Assembly: GCA_958427355.1 (NCBI GenBank)
Contig: CAUACA010000034.1
Coordinates: 1 to 17,781, forward strand
DNA length: 17,781 nucleotides
Origin: an uncultured Collinsella sp.
GTDB taxonomy: Bacteria > Actinomycetota > Coriobacteriia > Coriobacteriales > Coriobacteriaceae
Direction of reading: 5' to 3'
Shown: positions 6,936 to 14,682 of the stretch, one piece after another
Position numbering within the stretch: position 1 is the first letter of the stretch
Layout: every line of letters begins with the position of its first letter
Made by a program: the position numbers and the translations under genes
Notes under the pieces: generated by a model
What the model was told of the DNA's origin: nothing
The model's input: only the letters and a program-made list of their open reading frames with translations
Database searches by the model: none

Positions 6936-8262
6936 CCTTTTGCTCCTTCTTCCTAAAGAAGAGTCGAATGGGCGTGCCGGCAAAGTCGAAGGTCGAGCGC
7001 ATGCGGTTCTCGATGTAGCGCTGATAGGTGTCGTTGACCAGATCGCTGTGGTTGACGAAGAATGTGAACGTCGGCGGGTTGACGCCCGTCTGGGTCACGT
7101 AGTGCATGCGCAGGCGGCGCTTGCCGTCCACCACGGTATGACCGAACTCGCGCAGGTCGGTGAGGAACGTGTTGAGGCGCGAGGTGCTGATCTTCTGCGA
7201 GCGCGTCTTCTCGGCGGCGTCGACCATCGCCCAGATCTTCTCGACGCTGCGGCCGGTCAGGGCAGAGATGCGCAGGTACTGGGCCCAGGGAGCCATGACG
7301 CCCAGACGGCGGTCGATGGTCTCCATGCAGGCCTCGCGCTTGCGGTCGTCGTCGAGAAGGTCCCACTTGTTGAGCAGCACCACGATGGCGCAGCCGCGCT
7401 CGATGGCCAAGCCCATGACCTTCTGGTCCTGCTCGGTGACGCCCACGGAGGCGTCGACGACGAGCAGCGCCACGTCGGCGCGGTCGATGGCACGCAGGCC
7501 GCGGACCATGGAGTAGTACTCGATGTTCTCGTACACGGTGCTCTTCTTGCGAATGCCCGCGGTGTCGACCATGCGGTAGTGCTTGCCGTTGCGCTCGACG
7601 ACGGTGTCGATGGCATCGCGCGTGGTGCCGGCGATGTTGGACACGATGGAGCGGTCGGCGCCCAAGATGCGGTTGAACAGCGAGGACTTACCGGCGTTGG
7701 GGCGGCCGATGATGGCCACGTTCAGCGCGTCGGGGAACGCGTCGGCGATCTCGTCCTCCTCCTCGGGCAACAGGGCCACGATGTCGTCGAGCAGGTCGCC
7801 CGTGCCATGGCCGTGCAGGGCCGAGAGCGGCGTGGGCTCACCGATGCCGAGCGAATAGAACTCCCAGATGCTGTCGTTCTCGCGATCGGGGTTGTCGAGC
7901 TTGTTCACCAGCAGAAAGACCGGCTTGTCGCAGCGCTTGAGCATGCGGGCGACCGACTCGTCCTCCTCGGTGACGCCGGTGCGGCCATCGACCACAAACA
8001 GGATGACGGCGGCTTCCTCGGCAGCGGCGAGCGCCTGGTCGCGGATGGACGTGGCAAAGACGTCGTCGCTCTTGAGCGGTTCGATGCCGCCCGTGTCGAC
8101 GATGGTGAACTCGCGGCCGTTCCAATCGGCCGTGTGATACGAGCGGTCGCGCGTGACGCCGCGGGACTCGTGGACGATGGCGTCCGAGGTCTGGGCCAGG
8201 CGGTTAACTAGCGTGGACTTGCCCACGTTGGGGCGTCCGACGACGGCGACGATAGGTTTCAT
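6928..8262 (-). CDS. der: Ribosome-assembly GTPase Der (EngA)
   Basis: Der is an essential double GTPase that assists maturation of the 50S ribosomal subunit. The 444-residue protein has two G domains and a KH-like C-terminal domain. Domain 1 shows GRPNVGKS (9-16), the switch Thr in GVTRDR (35-40), DTGGIE (56-61) and NKLD (120-123). Domain 2 shows GRPNAGKS (186-193), AGTTRDA (211-217), DTAGIRKKS (233-241) and NKWD (298-301). The KH-like part is about 355-438. AAAGGAGAG just before the ATG at 8262 fixes the start; the frame stays open 57 codons further upstream, but that stretch is an antisense-like extension inside the DUF512 gene. The DUF512 stop is 10 bases away. Confidence 0.97.
   Translation of the reverse strand: MKPIVAVVGRPNVGKSTLVNRLAQTSDAIVHESRGVTRDRSYHTADWNGREFTIVDTGGIEPLKSDDVFATSIRDQALAAAEEAAVILFVVDGRTGVTEEDESVARMLKRCDKPVFLLVNKLDNPDRENDSIWEFYSLGIGEPTPLSALHGHGTGDLLDDIVALLPEEEDEIADAFPDALNVAIIGRPNAGKSSLFNRILGADRSIVSNIAGTTRDAIDTVVERNGKHYRMVDTAGIRKKSTVYENIEYYSMVRGLRAIDRADVALLVVDASVGVTEQDQKVMGLAIERGCAIVVLLNKWDLLDDDRKREACMETIDRRLGVMAPWAQYLRISALTGRSVEKIWAMVDAAEKTRSQKISTSRLNTFLTDLREFGHTVVDGKRRLRMHYVTQTGVNPPTFTFFVNHSDLVNDTYQRYIENRMRSTFDFAGTPIRLFFRKKEQKDA
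6943..6948 (-). promoter_or_regulatory. RBS deciding the plsY start
   Basis: AAGGAG lies 7 bases before the ATG at 6935, within the end of der, and favours this start over the in-frame ATG at 6983. Confidence 0.8.
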
Positions 8263-8265
8263 CTG

Positions 8266-8274
8266 CTCTCCTTT
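8266..8274 (-). promoter_or_regulatory. RBS deciding the der start
   Basis: AAAGGAGAG lies immediately before the ATG at 8262 and spans the DUF512 stop. It fixes the Der start at the residue where the G1 domain begins. Confidence 0.85.
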
Positions 8275-9715
8275 AATGGGTAGGGTCAGCGGAATTAGTA
8301 GAGTCGGCAGGCACAATGCCAAGGATGTGCTCCAGGGTATCGAGCAGCTCATGCGGCATGGTCGACACCACATGAACCTCGGCGCCACGGTGGTTAAGGC
8401 TTGCGAGTAAATCGTCACGATGATACTCGTCAAGCGTCATGCCGTCAGCGTTGAACATGAGCTTAGGCACAAAGAGCATAACCCCCGACAGATCTTGGGG
8501 CAGCTGCTCCAGAATGTCACACGCGACGATGAGGCCGGTCACGTCCACGTTGCCGCCAAAGTAGCGGTTCTTGATGGCTGTGACGGTGCCGGCGAGTCCC
8601 CGGGGCGACTCCACAAAGCGGGCCACCGTGTCGCGTGCGCTGGCGCCCGAGAGGCACAGCAGGTGCTGGTTGCGCTCGGCGATTGTCTCGCGAACGCGAC
8701 GCAGACGCTCGGCGTCGGTTGCAAGCACGTCGTCGGTCTCGTCCAGATATGAGCGGATCATGCCGATGCCGTCGTAGTACTGCGGGTAGCCGTCGTAAAA
8801 GTCAGCCTCGGGAGGATCGATGCCAGCGTCCAGATAGAACTCGTCGCTCATCTGGAAGGTGTGGCGGCCAAAGCGCTCATAGGCGCGGTCCTGGAAGGGC
8901 CTGATCATCGCGATGGTCTCGCGCGCCAGCTCGGGCTTGTCGCTGTAGGACCAGCTAAAGCGGTTTTGATGCTTGGTAAAACCGAGCGGCACAATGCCCA
9001 GGCTGGTGATTTGCTCGTGCTCCTCGCAAAAGCGCAGGGTCTTTTCCAGCTCCTCGCCGTCGTTCATGCCGGGGCACAACACGATCTGCGCGTGAATCTC
9101 GATGCCGGCGGCCATGATGGTCTCGAGCACGTCCATGCCTCGCTGGGCGTTGCGGCCCATCATGCGGCGGCGGACGTCGGGGCTCACGGCGTGGACTGAC
9201 ACGTTCATGGGGCTCATGTTGCGCTGGATGACGTTTTGCACGTCCTCGTCGGTGAGGTTCGTGAGCGTGACAAAGTTGCCCTGCAAAAAGCTCAGGCGAT
9301 AGTCGTCGTCGCGAATATAGAGCGTGGAGCGGCCGCCCTTGGGGAGCATCGTCATAAAGCAGAACACGCAGGCGTTTACGCAGGTGCGCATGCCGTCGAA
9401 GATGGGACCATCGAATTCAAGGCCCCAGTCCTCTCCCGGGAAGCGGTCGAGCTCGACGGGGGTGACGCTGTTGTCGCGCGGGTCGAAAACCTCGAGTTCG
9501 ACGCTGTCGTCGTCGGCCTCCCAGAGCCACACGATCATGTCGGTGAGTGCCTCACCGTTGACCGTGAGCACGCGCATACCCGGCTCTATACCCACATCCC
9601 ACGCGGGCGATTCGGGACGCACGTTCTTTACGAGCGCGCCCTCACCCGGCTCGGGGTCGCGGCTGCGCCCGTAATCGGCCACCTCGGCGGCGTATGCGGG
9701 TACGGTCTGGTCCAT
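8273..9715 (-). CDS. DUF512-family radical SAM protein with PDZ-like N-terminus
   Basis: The 480-residue protein belongs to the DUF512 radical-SAM family, whose reaction is unknown. Residues about 25-80 resemble a PDZ domain (ESPAWDVGIEPGMRVLTVNG, 35-54). The CX3CX2C triad for the 4Fe-4S cluster is Cys112, Cys116 and Cys119, followed by LPKGGRSTLY (124-133), the family hallmark DDDYRLSFLQGNFVTLTNL (136-154), and GIVPLGFTKHQNRF (240-253). The C-terminal half (about 300-470) is the DUF512 domain. The ATG at 9715, 2 bases after the ispH stop, is preferred because the N-terminus then begins just before the PDZ-like part. AAGGAG lies 14 bases upstream, which is far. As I recall, DUF512 next to der recurs in Gram-positive genomes and may hint at a ribosome-related role. 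Confidence 0.9.
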   Translation of the reverse strand: MDQTVPAYAAEVADYGRSRDPEPGEGALVKNVRPESPAWDVGIEPGMRVLTVNGEALTDMIVWLWEADDDSVELEVFDPRDNSVTPVELDRFPGEDWGLEFDGPIFDGMRTCVNACVFCFMTMLPKGGRSTLYIRDDDYRLSFLQGNFVTLTNLTDEDVQNVIQRNMSPMNVSVHAVSPDVRRRMMGRNAQRGMDVLETIMAAGIEIHAQIVLCPGMNDGEELEKTLRFCEEHEQITSLGIVPLGFTKHQNRFSWSYSDKPELARETIAMIRPFQDRAYERFGRHTFQMSDEFYLDAGIDPPEADFYDGYPQYYDGIGMIRSYLDETDDVLATDAERLRRVRETIAERNQHLLCLSGASARDTVARFVESPRGLAGTVTAIKNRYFGGNVDVTGLIVACDILEQLPQDLSGVMLFVPKLMFNADGMTLDEYHRDDLLASLNHRGAEVHVVSTMPHELLDTLEHILGIVPADSTNSADPTH

Positions 9716-9717
9716 GG

Positions 9718-10617
9718 TTAGCGGCAAAGCTCCTTGATGCGCTCGACGGCGCGCTCGATGTGTTCTTGCGGGGTGGAGGCTCCGGCGGTGATGCCGATGT
9801 GGTGAGCGTCGGTAAACCACGCGGCCTGGAGCTCGGAAGCTTCCTCGATGTGATACGTGCGCTCGCAGGCGTCCGCGCAAATCTGTGCCAGGCGACGGGT
9901 GTTGCCCGAGTTCTTGCCGCCCACCACGACCATGCAGTCGCAGCGGTTGGCAAGTGTGGCTGCTGCCTGTTGACGCTCACTCGTGGCGGCGCAGATGGTG
10001 TTGATCACACGCAACTCCTGCACGCGCGGGGTGATAGCGGCCACGACTTCGGCGAGGTTCTGCGCGGTCTGGGTGGTCTGCACGACGAGGCCTACCTTGC
10101 CCTTGAGCGACAAGGCGTTGGCGTCGGCGGCACAACTCACGACCTGCGCATCGACGCCGGCGTGACCCAGAATACCCTCGACCTCGGGGTGACCCGGCTC
10201 GCCTACGACGATCACGCGGTAGCCCTCGCGCACCAGGCGCTCGGCGGCCACATGGACCTTCTTCACGTAGGGGCAAGTGGCGTCGACCACGGTAAGGCCG
10301 CGTTCGCGAGCGGCGTCGATTACCTGCGGCACCACGCCGTGGGCGCGGATGATTACGGTGCCCGATGCGGCGTCGTCCAGGGTGTCGGCCAGACCGATGC
10401 CCGCCTCGGCGAGCTCGCGCACCACGATGGGGTTATGGATGAGCGGGCCCAGGGTGTGGACCTGAGCGATCCCCCCTGCCTGCGGCGCGGCGGCAAGTGC
10501 CATGTCGAGGGCGCGCTGCACACCGTAGCAGGTGCCGGCGTGGGCGGCGATCTCGATGGTAGGCGCGGTTGCCTGGTCGGACGCAGTCGCGGCGGTGTTC
10601 GTCACATTCTCGCCCAT
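9718..10617 (-). CDS. ispH: 4-hydroxy-3-methylbut-2-enyl diphosphate reductase
   Basis: IspH (LytB) performs the last step of the MEP pathway, reducing HMBPP to IPP and DMAPP with a 4Fe-4S cluster. Three cluster cysteines are present: Cys30 in AGTCYGV, Cys115 in DATCP and Cys209 in NTICAAT. Substrate-site residues are visible in PLIHNP (58-63), RAHGV (91-95), GHPEVEG (142-148), VQTTQT (179-184), GGKNSGNT (233-240) and TAGASTP (277-283). The ATG at 10617 gives 299 residues with a low-complexity Ala/Thr leader (about 1-18), 2 bases after the plsC stop. A GTG 10 codons upstream inside plsC is an alternative. Ribosome-binding support is weak for both (AGG about 9 bases from the ATG). Confidence 0.95.
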   Translation of the reverse strand: MGENVTNTAATASDQATAPTIEIAAHAGTCYGVQRALDMALAAAPQAGGIAQVHTLGPLIHNPIVVRELAEAGIGLADTLDDAASGTVIIRAHGVVPQVIDAARERGLTVVDATCPYVKKVHVAAERLVREGYRVIVVGEPGHPEVEGILGHAGVDAQVVSCAADANALSLKGKVGLVVQTTQTAQNLAEVVAAITPRVQELRVINTICAATSERQQAAATLANRCDCMVVVGGKNSGNTRRLAQICADACERTYHIEEASELQAAWFTDAHHIGITAGASTPQEHIERAVERIKELCR

Positions 10618-10619
10618 GG

Positions 10620-11348
10620 CTAGAACCTGCCCGGATGCTCGGCGCACAGCTCGTCTCGCATAGCGTAGACGCGGTTCATGGCCTCGGACTCAAACCAGGC
10701 CAGGCGCTCCGTGCGCTTAAGCCCGGCGGGTGCATCGGAAAGCGAGACGGCCTTGCCGGCGCGGATCCAGCACTTCTTGGGACGCATGATCTTTTTGCCC
10801 GCGGGCGTGATGTCGGACCAGCCGCAGATGGCGAGCGGGTTGACGGGCGCCTTGCCCATCTGAGCAATGAGCGCAAAACCGCCGTGGACCTCGGGCTTGA
10901 TCTCGCGCGAGCGGATGCGCGTGCCCTCGGGGAAGATCAGAACGTCCTCGCCGCGCTGCAGCGCATGTTGGGCGGCGCGCAGGCACTTCATATCGGCAGT
11001 ACCACGCTCCACGGGGATGCCGCCAACGCGGCTAAAGGCCCAGCGCACAATCTTGCTCTTGGCGAACTCGGACTTAAAGATGGGACGAATGCGGCGCCCC
11101 CCAAAGAACAGCGCCGTCTCCACGGCCAAGAGCTCGGCCATCGAGGTGTGGTTGCAGATGACCACGCTGCCGCGGCCTTCCTGGCGCTCAAACAGCAGAT
11201 CGGCATCCTCGACCTTCCAGCGCCACATGAGCTTGGAGAAGGCCCAAAGGATGGCCATGACCACGACGACGGTGCCGCGGATGAGCGCTGGGAACTCGGC
11301 GTAGGGGGCGTTGTAATAATCCTCGGGCGTCTGCTTAAACAGGCGCAT
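10620..11348 (-). CDS. PlsC-type 1-acylglycerol-3-phosphate acyltransferase
   Basis: This membrane-associated acyltransferase is expected to acylate lysophosphatidic acid to phosphatidic acid. The 242-residue protein has a hydrophobic N-terminal segment (about 22-41). Block I, normally NHXSXXD (HX4D), reads NHTSMAE, with catalytic His67 but Glu72 in place of Asp. Block II-like FKSEFAKSKI (91-100), block III FPEGTRIRS (139-147) and a proline-containing block IV (about 165-175) are in place. The AAAGGAGG upstream of the ATG is very strong, and cmk ends 3 bases upstream. With gpsA and plsY in the same run, the glycerolipid backbone steps are clustered. Specificity and the effect of the Glu substitution cannot be read from sequence. 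Confidence 0.9.
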   Translation of the reverse strand: MRLFKQTPEDYYNAPYAEFPALIRGTVVVVMAILWAFSKLMWRWKVEDADLLFERQEGRGSVVICNHTSMAELLAVETALFFGGRRIRPIFKSEFAKSKIVRWAFSRVGGIPVERGTADMKCLRAAQHALQRGEDVLIFPEGTRIRSREIKPEVHGGFALIAQMGKAPVNPLAICGWSDITPAGKKIMRPKKCWIRAGKAVSLSDAPAGLKRTERLAWFESEAMNRVYAMRDELCAEHPGRF

Positions 11349-11351
11349 GGG

Positions 11352-12038
11352 CTACCTCCTTTGGTTGATGAGGTCCTCGATTATCGAGACGACCTCGTCG
11401 ATGGTGTGGGCGGTGGAGTCGACGTGTACGGCGTCCTCGGCGGGCACGAGCGGGGCGACCTCGCGGCTGCTGTCGAGCTTGTCGCGCTGCTTAAGGGCGT
11501 CGAGGGTCTCGTCGACCTCGGCCTCGAGCTGCTCGGTCGTGAGCGGCTGGGCGTCGTTTTGGTGACGCTGCAGTACGCGGCGGCGGGCGCGCTCGCGCGG
11601 GTCGGCGGTTAGGAAGACCTTGACCTGCGCGTTAGGGAACACGACGGTACCGATGTCGCGACCCTCGGCCACGATGTCGCGGTCCTCGGCGGCGCGGCGC
11701 TGGTGGATGAGCATGGCGGCGCGCACGCCCGGATAGGCCGAGACCTTGGACACGTTGGCGTCGACCTGCGGGGTGCGGATGGCGGCCGAAGCGTCCTGGC
11801 CGTCAATGGTCAGGCGCGTGTCCTCGCCGGTGCCGTTTGTAAAGCGGATCTCGATTTGCTCGGCGAGGGCGTCGATTGCCGCCTCGTCGTCCAAATCGAT
11901 GCCACGGTCGAGCGCGGCGAAGGTGACGGCGCGATACATGGCGCCCGTGTCGAGCTTATTAAAGCCCAGCTGGCGGGCGATCTCCTTGGCGATGGTGGAC
12001 TTGCCGGAACCGGCGGGGCCGTCGATGGCGACGATCAT
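11352..12038 (-). CDS. cmk: Cytidylate kinase
   Basis: Cmk phosphorylates CMP and dCMP with ATP, recycling nucleotides from RNA turnover and from phospholipid synthesis, which releases CMP. The 228-residue protein has the P-loop GPAGSGKS (7-14), the substrate-binding LDTGAMYRA (29-37), the NMP-binding region around AIRTPQVDANVSKVSA (86-101), GRDIGT (126-131) and the lid arginines in DPRERARRR (146-154). The ATG at 12038 has AAAGGAAG about 7 bases upstream. The 66-base gap to the rluB stop is one of only two sizeable gaps in the run; I see no promoter or terminator in it. Order cmk-plsC-ispH is, to my knowledge, common in Gram-positive anaerobes. Confidence 0.96.
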   Translation of the reverse strand: MIVAIDGPAGSGKSTIAKEIARQLGFNKLDTGAMYRAVTFAALDRGIDLDDEAAIDALAEQIEIRFTNGTGEDTRLTIDGQDASAAIRTPQVDANVSKVSAYPGVRAAMLIHQRRAAEDRDIVAEGRDIGTVVFPNAQVKVFLTADPRERARRRVLQRHQNDAQPLTTEQLEAEVDETLDALKQRDKLDSSREVAPLVPAEDAVHVDSTAHTIDEVVSIIEDLINQRR

Positions 12039-12104
12039 GCAATGCTTCCTTTCGATGGTTGACGTGCTGGTATGGTTCGCGGGCGTTGGGGCGCGGCGGG
12101 TTGC

Positions 12105-13067
12105 CTAGCCCGTGTAGCGCTCGCGGTAGGTGTTGCGCTTGGGTGCGGAGCCGTGGCTGCCGTGGTGACGCGTGCGGCTGGCGGTGCTGGTCGCGGACGC
12201 GGCGACGCGCTTGGCGCTCGCTTGCTTGGGCGGGATGCCGCCCGCTTTAAGGATCTGCACCTCGCGGTCGGAGAGTTCGCGCCACGAGCCTTTGGCCACG
12301 TCCTTGAGCTCCAGGCCGGCAAAGTTGCAGCGGTGCAGGCGGATCACGGGATGGTGAATCTTGCTCAGCATGCGCTTGACCTGGTTTTTACGACCCTCGC
12401 GGATGATGACCTCCACGGCGGTGGTGCCGGGCTTGACGCCTTGCGGAGCCACGGCCTCGGCCTCGCGCGCGGTAATGACGCGGCAGATCGCCGGCTGGCA
12501 CAGGCCGTCGTCGAGCTCGATGCCGCGGCGGAGCGGTTCTAAGTCGCGATCGGTCAGGTGGCCGTCCACGAGCGCCTGATAGGTCTTGTAGACGTGCTTG
12601 CTGGGGTGCAGCAGGTCCTGCGACAGATCACCGTCGGTGGTAAAGAGCAAAAGGCCTGTGGTGTCGCGGTCCAGGCGACCCACCGGGAAGAGCCCCGGAA
12701 AACGGTCGCGCGGGACCAGGTCAGCCACGCAAGGGCGTTCCTGCGGATCGCTCATGGTGGTGAGGTAGCCAGTTGGCTTGTAGAGCATCAGGTACACGGC
12801 GCCCTGGTTGAGCTTGACGGGCATGCCGTCGACCTCGATGTGATCGTGGTCGACATCGACCTTGGTACCCAGCTCGGTCGCGACCTCGCCGTTGACGGTC
12901 ACGCGGCCGGCGGTCATCAGATCCTCCGAGCCACGTCGGCTCGCCACGCCTGCGCGCGCCAAAAAGCGCTGCAGGCGCATGATGTGCGGGTAGACGGGCT
13001 GGGCGTCGGTTGCGGGTGCCGCGTTGCCCACGGTGCACGTCTCCCCTACTTCGTTAGTCCTCGTCAT
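12105..13067 (-). CDS. rluB: RsuA/RluB-family rRNA pseudouridine synthase
   Basis: This enzyme isomerises a uridine in rRNA; next to scpA/scpB in Gram-positive bacteria it is usually RluB, acting on 23S rRNA. An S4 RNA-binding domain covers about 30-85 (RLQRFLARAGVASRR, 31-45). The catalytic domain has LYKPTGYLTT (95-104), catalytic Asp133 in GRLDRDTTGLL (130-140), and EGRKNQVKRML (224-234). The ATG at 13067 is chosen because GGAGG lies 6 bases upstream; it overlaps the scpB stop by 14 bases and gives a 29-residue lead before the S4 domain. A Met at residue 30 is an alternative. The last 40 residues (about 280-320) are a basic Arg/Ser/Thr/His-rich tail, probably disordered and RNA-binding. 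Confidence 0.93.
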   Translation of the reverse strand: MTRTNEVGETCTVGNAAPATDAQPVYPHIMRLQRFLARAGVASRRGSEDLMTAGRVTVNGEVATELGTKVDVDHDHIEVDGMPVKLNQGAVYLMLYKPTGYLTTMSDPQERPCVADLVPRDRFPGLFPVGRLDRDTTGLLLFTTDGDLSQDLLHPSKHVYKTYQALVDGHLTDRDLEPLRRGIELDDGLCQPAICRVITAREAEAVAPQGVKPGTTAVEVIIREGRKNQVKRMLSKIHHPVIRLHRCNFAGLELKDVAKGSWRELSDREVQILKAGGIPPKQASAKRVAASATSTASRTRHHGSHGSAPKRNTYRERYTG

Positions 13068-13782
13068 GCAAATCCTCCGAGGTCTCGTCGACGATCAGGG
13101 TGTCCTCTTCCTCGACTGCCTCAACATCTTCAACATCGGTATCGAGCAGTTCGCGCTCTTCGTCTAGGTCCTCGGCCTGCTCCTCGAGCGTGGACTGAAT
13201 ACTGCGGCCGCTCAGGCGCTCGCGGATAAACTGGCGCGACTGCTCGTCGGGGGCAAACTGCTCCAGATCGGGCAGGTCGCGGGTGGAACGCAGGCCGAAC
13301 TTTTCCAAGAAGGCGTTGGTCGTGCCGTAGATGATGGCCTGACCGCGCTGGGGGTCACGGCCGAGCTCGCGCACCAGACCCTTGTCAACGAGCGACGCGA
13401 TGACGCCATCGGAGTTGACGCCGCGGATGCCCTTGACCACCTCGCGCGTCACGGGCTGGTGGTAGGCGATCACGGCCAGGGTTTCGAGCGCTGCCTGCGA
13501 CAGCTTTTGCGTGTCCCAGCTCAACACATAGGCCTCGACCACGTCGTGGTAGGCGGGGTGCGTGAACAGGCGCCAACCGCCGGCGACCTCGCGCAGCTGA
13601 AAGCCGCGGTTGGCCTCCTCGTACTCAACCTTGAGCTCGGCGAGCAGCGACGCGCACTCGCCGGGGGCGATATCCAGTGCGCCGGCCAGCGCGGGCGCAC
13701 TCACCGGGTCGCTCGACACCAGCAGCAGTGCCTCGAGGGCGCCTTTGAGGCTGTTTGCCTCCAGCGTGGAAAGGGTTGACAT
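13054..13782 (-). CDS. scpB: Segregation and condensation protein B
   Basis: ScpB is a winged-helix kleisin-interacting subunit that works with ScpA and SMC to compact and segregate the chromosome. The first winged-helix domain covers about 10-85 (LKGALEALLLVSSDPVS, 12-28; GGWRLFT, 68-74). The second has the family signature LSQAALETLAVIAYHQPVTR (94-113) and IRGVNSDGVI (119-128), continuing to about 170. Beyond the core is a long acidic tail (about 199-242, mostly Glu and Asp). AGGAG lies 8 bases before the ATG, and scpA ends 11 bases upstream. The tail's last codons overlap the rluB start. Confidence 0.95.
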   Translation of the reverse strand: MSTLSTLEANSLKGALEALLLVSSDPVSAPALAGALDIAPGECASLLAELKVEYEEANRGFQLREVAGGWRLFTHPAYHDVVEAYVLSWDTQKLSQAALETLAVIAYHQPVTREVVKGIRGVNSDGVIASLVDKGLVRELGRDPQRGQAIIYGTTNAFLEKFGLRSTRDLPDLEQFAPDEQSRQFIRERLSGRSIQSTLEEQAEDLDEERELLDTDVEDVEAVEEEDTLIVDETSEDLHDED

Positions 13783-13793
13783 GGTTGCGGCTC

Positions 13794-14606
13794 CTATTCG
13801 GTGAGCTCGGGGCCCTCGCCGGGCACGTATGCCTCGGCTCCCTCGACTCGGTTGATGCAGATGGTTCCGAAGATCTCGTCCTGGCTCAGCGTGAGCGAGC
13901 CGCGCTTGGCAAGCTCAAGCATGGCCAGGAAGGTGACGACGAGCTGCTCGGTGGTGGCATCGCCGTCTAACAGCTCGCGGAAGGTGCAGGTTTGGTGTGC
14001 CATGGTAAAGCGGTCGACTGAGGCCACGGTCAGGTCGAGCGGCACGCGATGCGGTGCCACGTGCTCGGCTTCCAGCAGGAAGGTCTGGCGCTTGCCATCC
14101 AGATCGGCACAGATAACGGCTAGGCCGCGCAGGGTGATGCCAGCCAGGTAGTCGGGCATAAGGCCTAGGAACTCGGGATCGGGGCCGGCCACACGTGGGT
14201 GCATACGGCTTTCGGCCTGCATGCGGGCACCGAGGGCTGCCGCCGCGCCCTTAAACTGCTTGTAGGCAATCAGGCGCTGGATCAGGACCTCACGCAAGGC
14301 GTCGCCGTCGAGCGTGCTGAGCTCCTCGAGGTCTTCGTCGAACTCGTCATCGTCGTCATCGGCTTTGCGCGGGGCCTCCTGCGGCACCAGAGAGGCAGCC
14401 TTGATGTCCAAAAGGGTTGCCGCGACCAGCAAAAAGTCGCTCGCCACGTCAAGGTCCAGCGCCTCAATGCGCTCGACCTCGGCAAGGTATTGCTCGGCCA
14501 CCTCGCTGATCGAGATGGCGCCGATATCAACTTTTTGGCGGGTTACCAGCTGCAGCAGCAGGTCGAACGGTCCGCTGTAGACCTGCGTCGACACGCGATA
14601 CGACAT
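13794..14606 (-). CDS. scpA: Segregation and condensation protein A (kleisin)
   Basis: ScpA is the kleisin that bridges SMC heads and binds ScpB. The N-terminal motif YSGPFDLLLQLVTRQKVDI (10-28) matches the family hallmark FxGPLDLLLxLI. The helical SMC-neck-binding region runs to about 75. A very acidic linker follows (DDDDDEFDEDLEE, 83-95), and the C-terminal winged helix lies at about 215-255. Its 270 residues are slightly above average because of the linker. AAAGGAGG 6 bases before the ATG is among the best ribosome binding sites in the window. It begins after an 84-base gap that holds a candidate promoter and two small hairpins, so it could head its own transcript. Confidence 0.95.
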   Translation of the reverse strand: MSYRVSTQVYSGPFDLLLQLVTRQKVDIGAISISEVAEQYLAEVERIEALDLDVASDFLLVAATLLDIKAASLVPQEAPRKADDDDDEFDEDLEELSTLDGDALREVLIQRLIAYKQFKGAAAALGARMQAESRMHPRVAGPDPEFLGLMPDYLAGITLRGLAVICADLDGKRQTFLLEAEHVAPHRVPLDLTVASVDRFTMAHQTCTFRELLDGDATTEQLVVTFLAMLELAKRGSLTLSQDEIFGTICINRVEGAEAYVPGEGPELTE

Positions 14607-14624
14607 CTTCGACCTCCTTTGACG

Positions 14625-14675
14625 GCGCCTTCGCGGCGCGGTTTGGGTGCATGTTGCGACCGTTTAGCACGGTCG
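14625..14675 (-). other. Two short hairpins in the scpA leader
   Basis: CGACCGT (14657-14663) pairs with ACGGTCG (14669-14675), a perfect 7-bp stem with a 5-base loop. GCGCC (14625-14629) pairs with GGCGC (14635-14639), a 5-bp GC stem with a 5-base loop. Neither is followed by a T-tract, so these are not intrinsic terminators. They sit just upstream of the scpA ribosome binding site. Confidence 0.55.
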
Positions 14676-14682
14676 ACCCGTA

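Noticed and set aside
6697..8211. A 504-codon open frame on the plus strand opposite plsY and der
   Set aside because: It is antisense to two certain genes, arises from GC-rich codon bias, and has no recognisable domain or ribosome binding site.
8263..8433. A 57-residue N-terminal extension of Der
   Set aside because: The extension lies inside the DUF512 gene and has no homology-like features; the ATG at 8262 has a near-perfect ribosome binding site and begins the G1 domain.
10618..10647. A GTG start for IspH inside plsC
   Set aside because: The ATG at 10617 follows the plsC stop by 2 bases, like other junctions in the run; the GTG adds ten non-family residues. It is not fully excluded.
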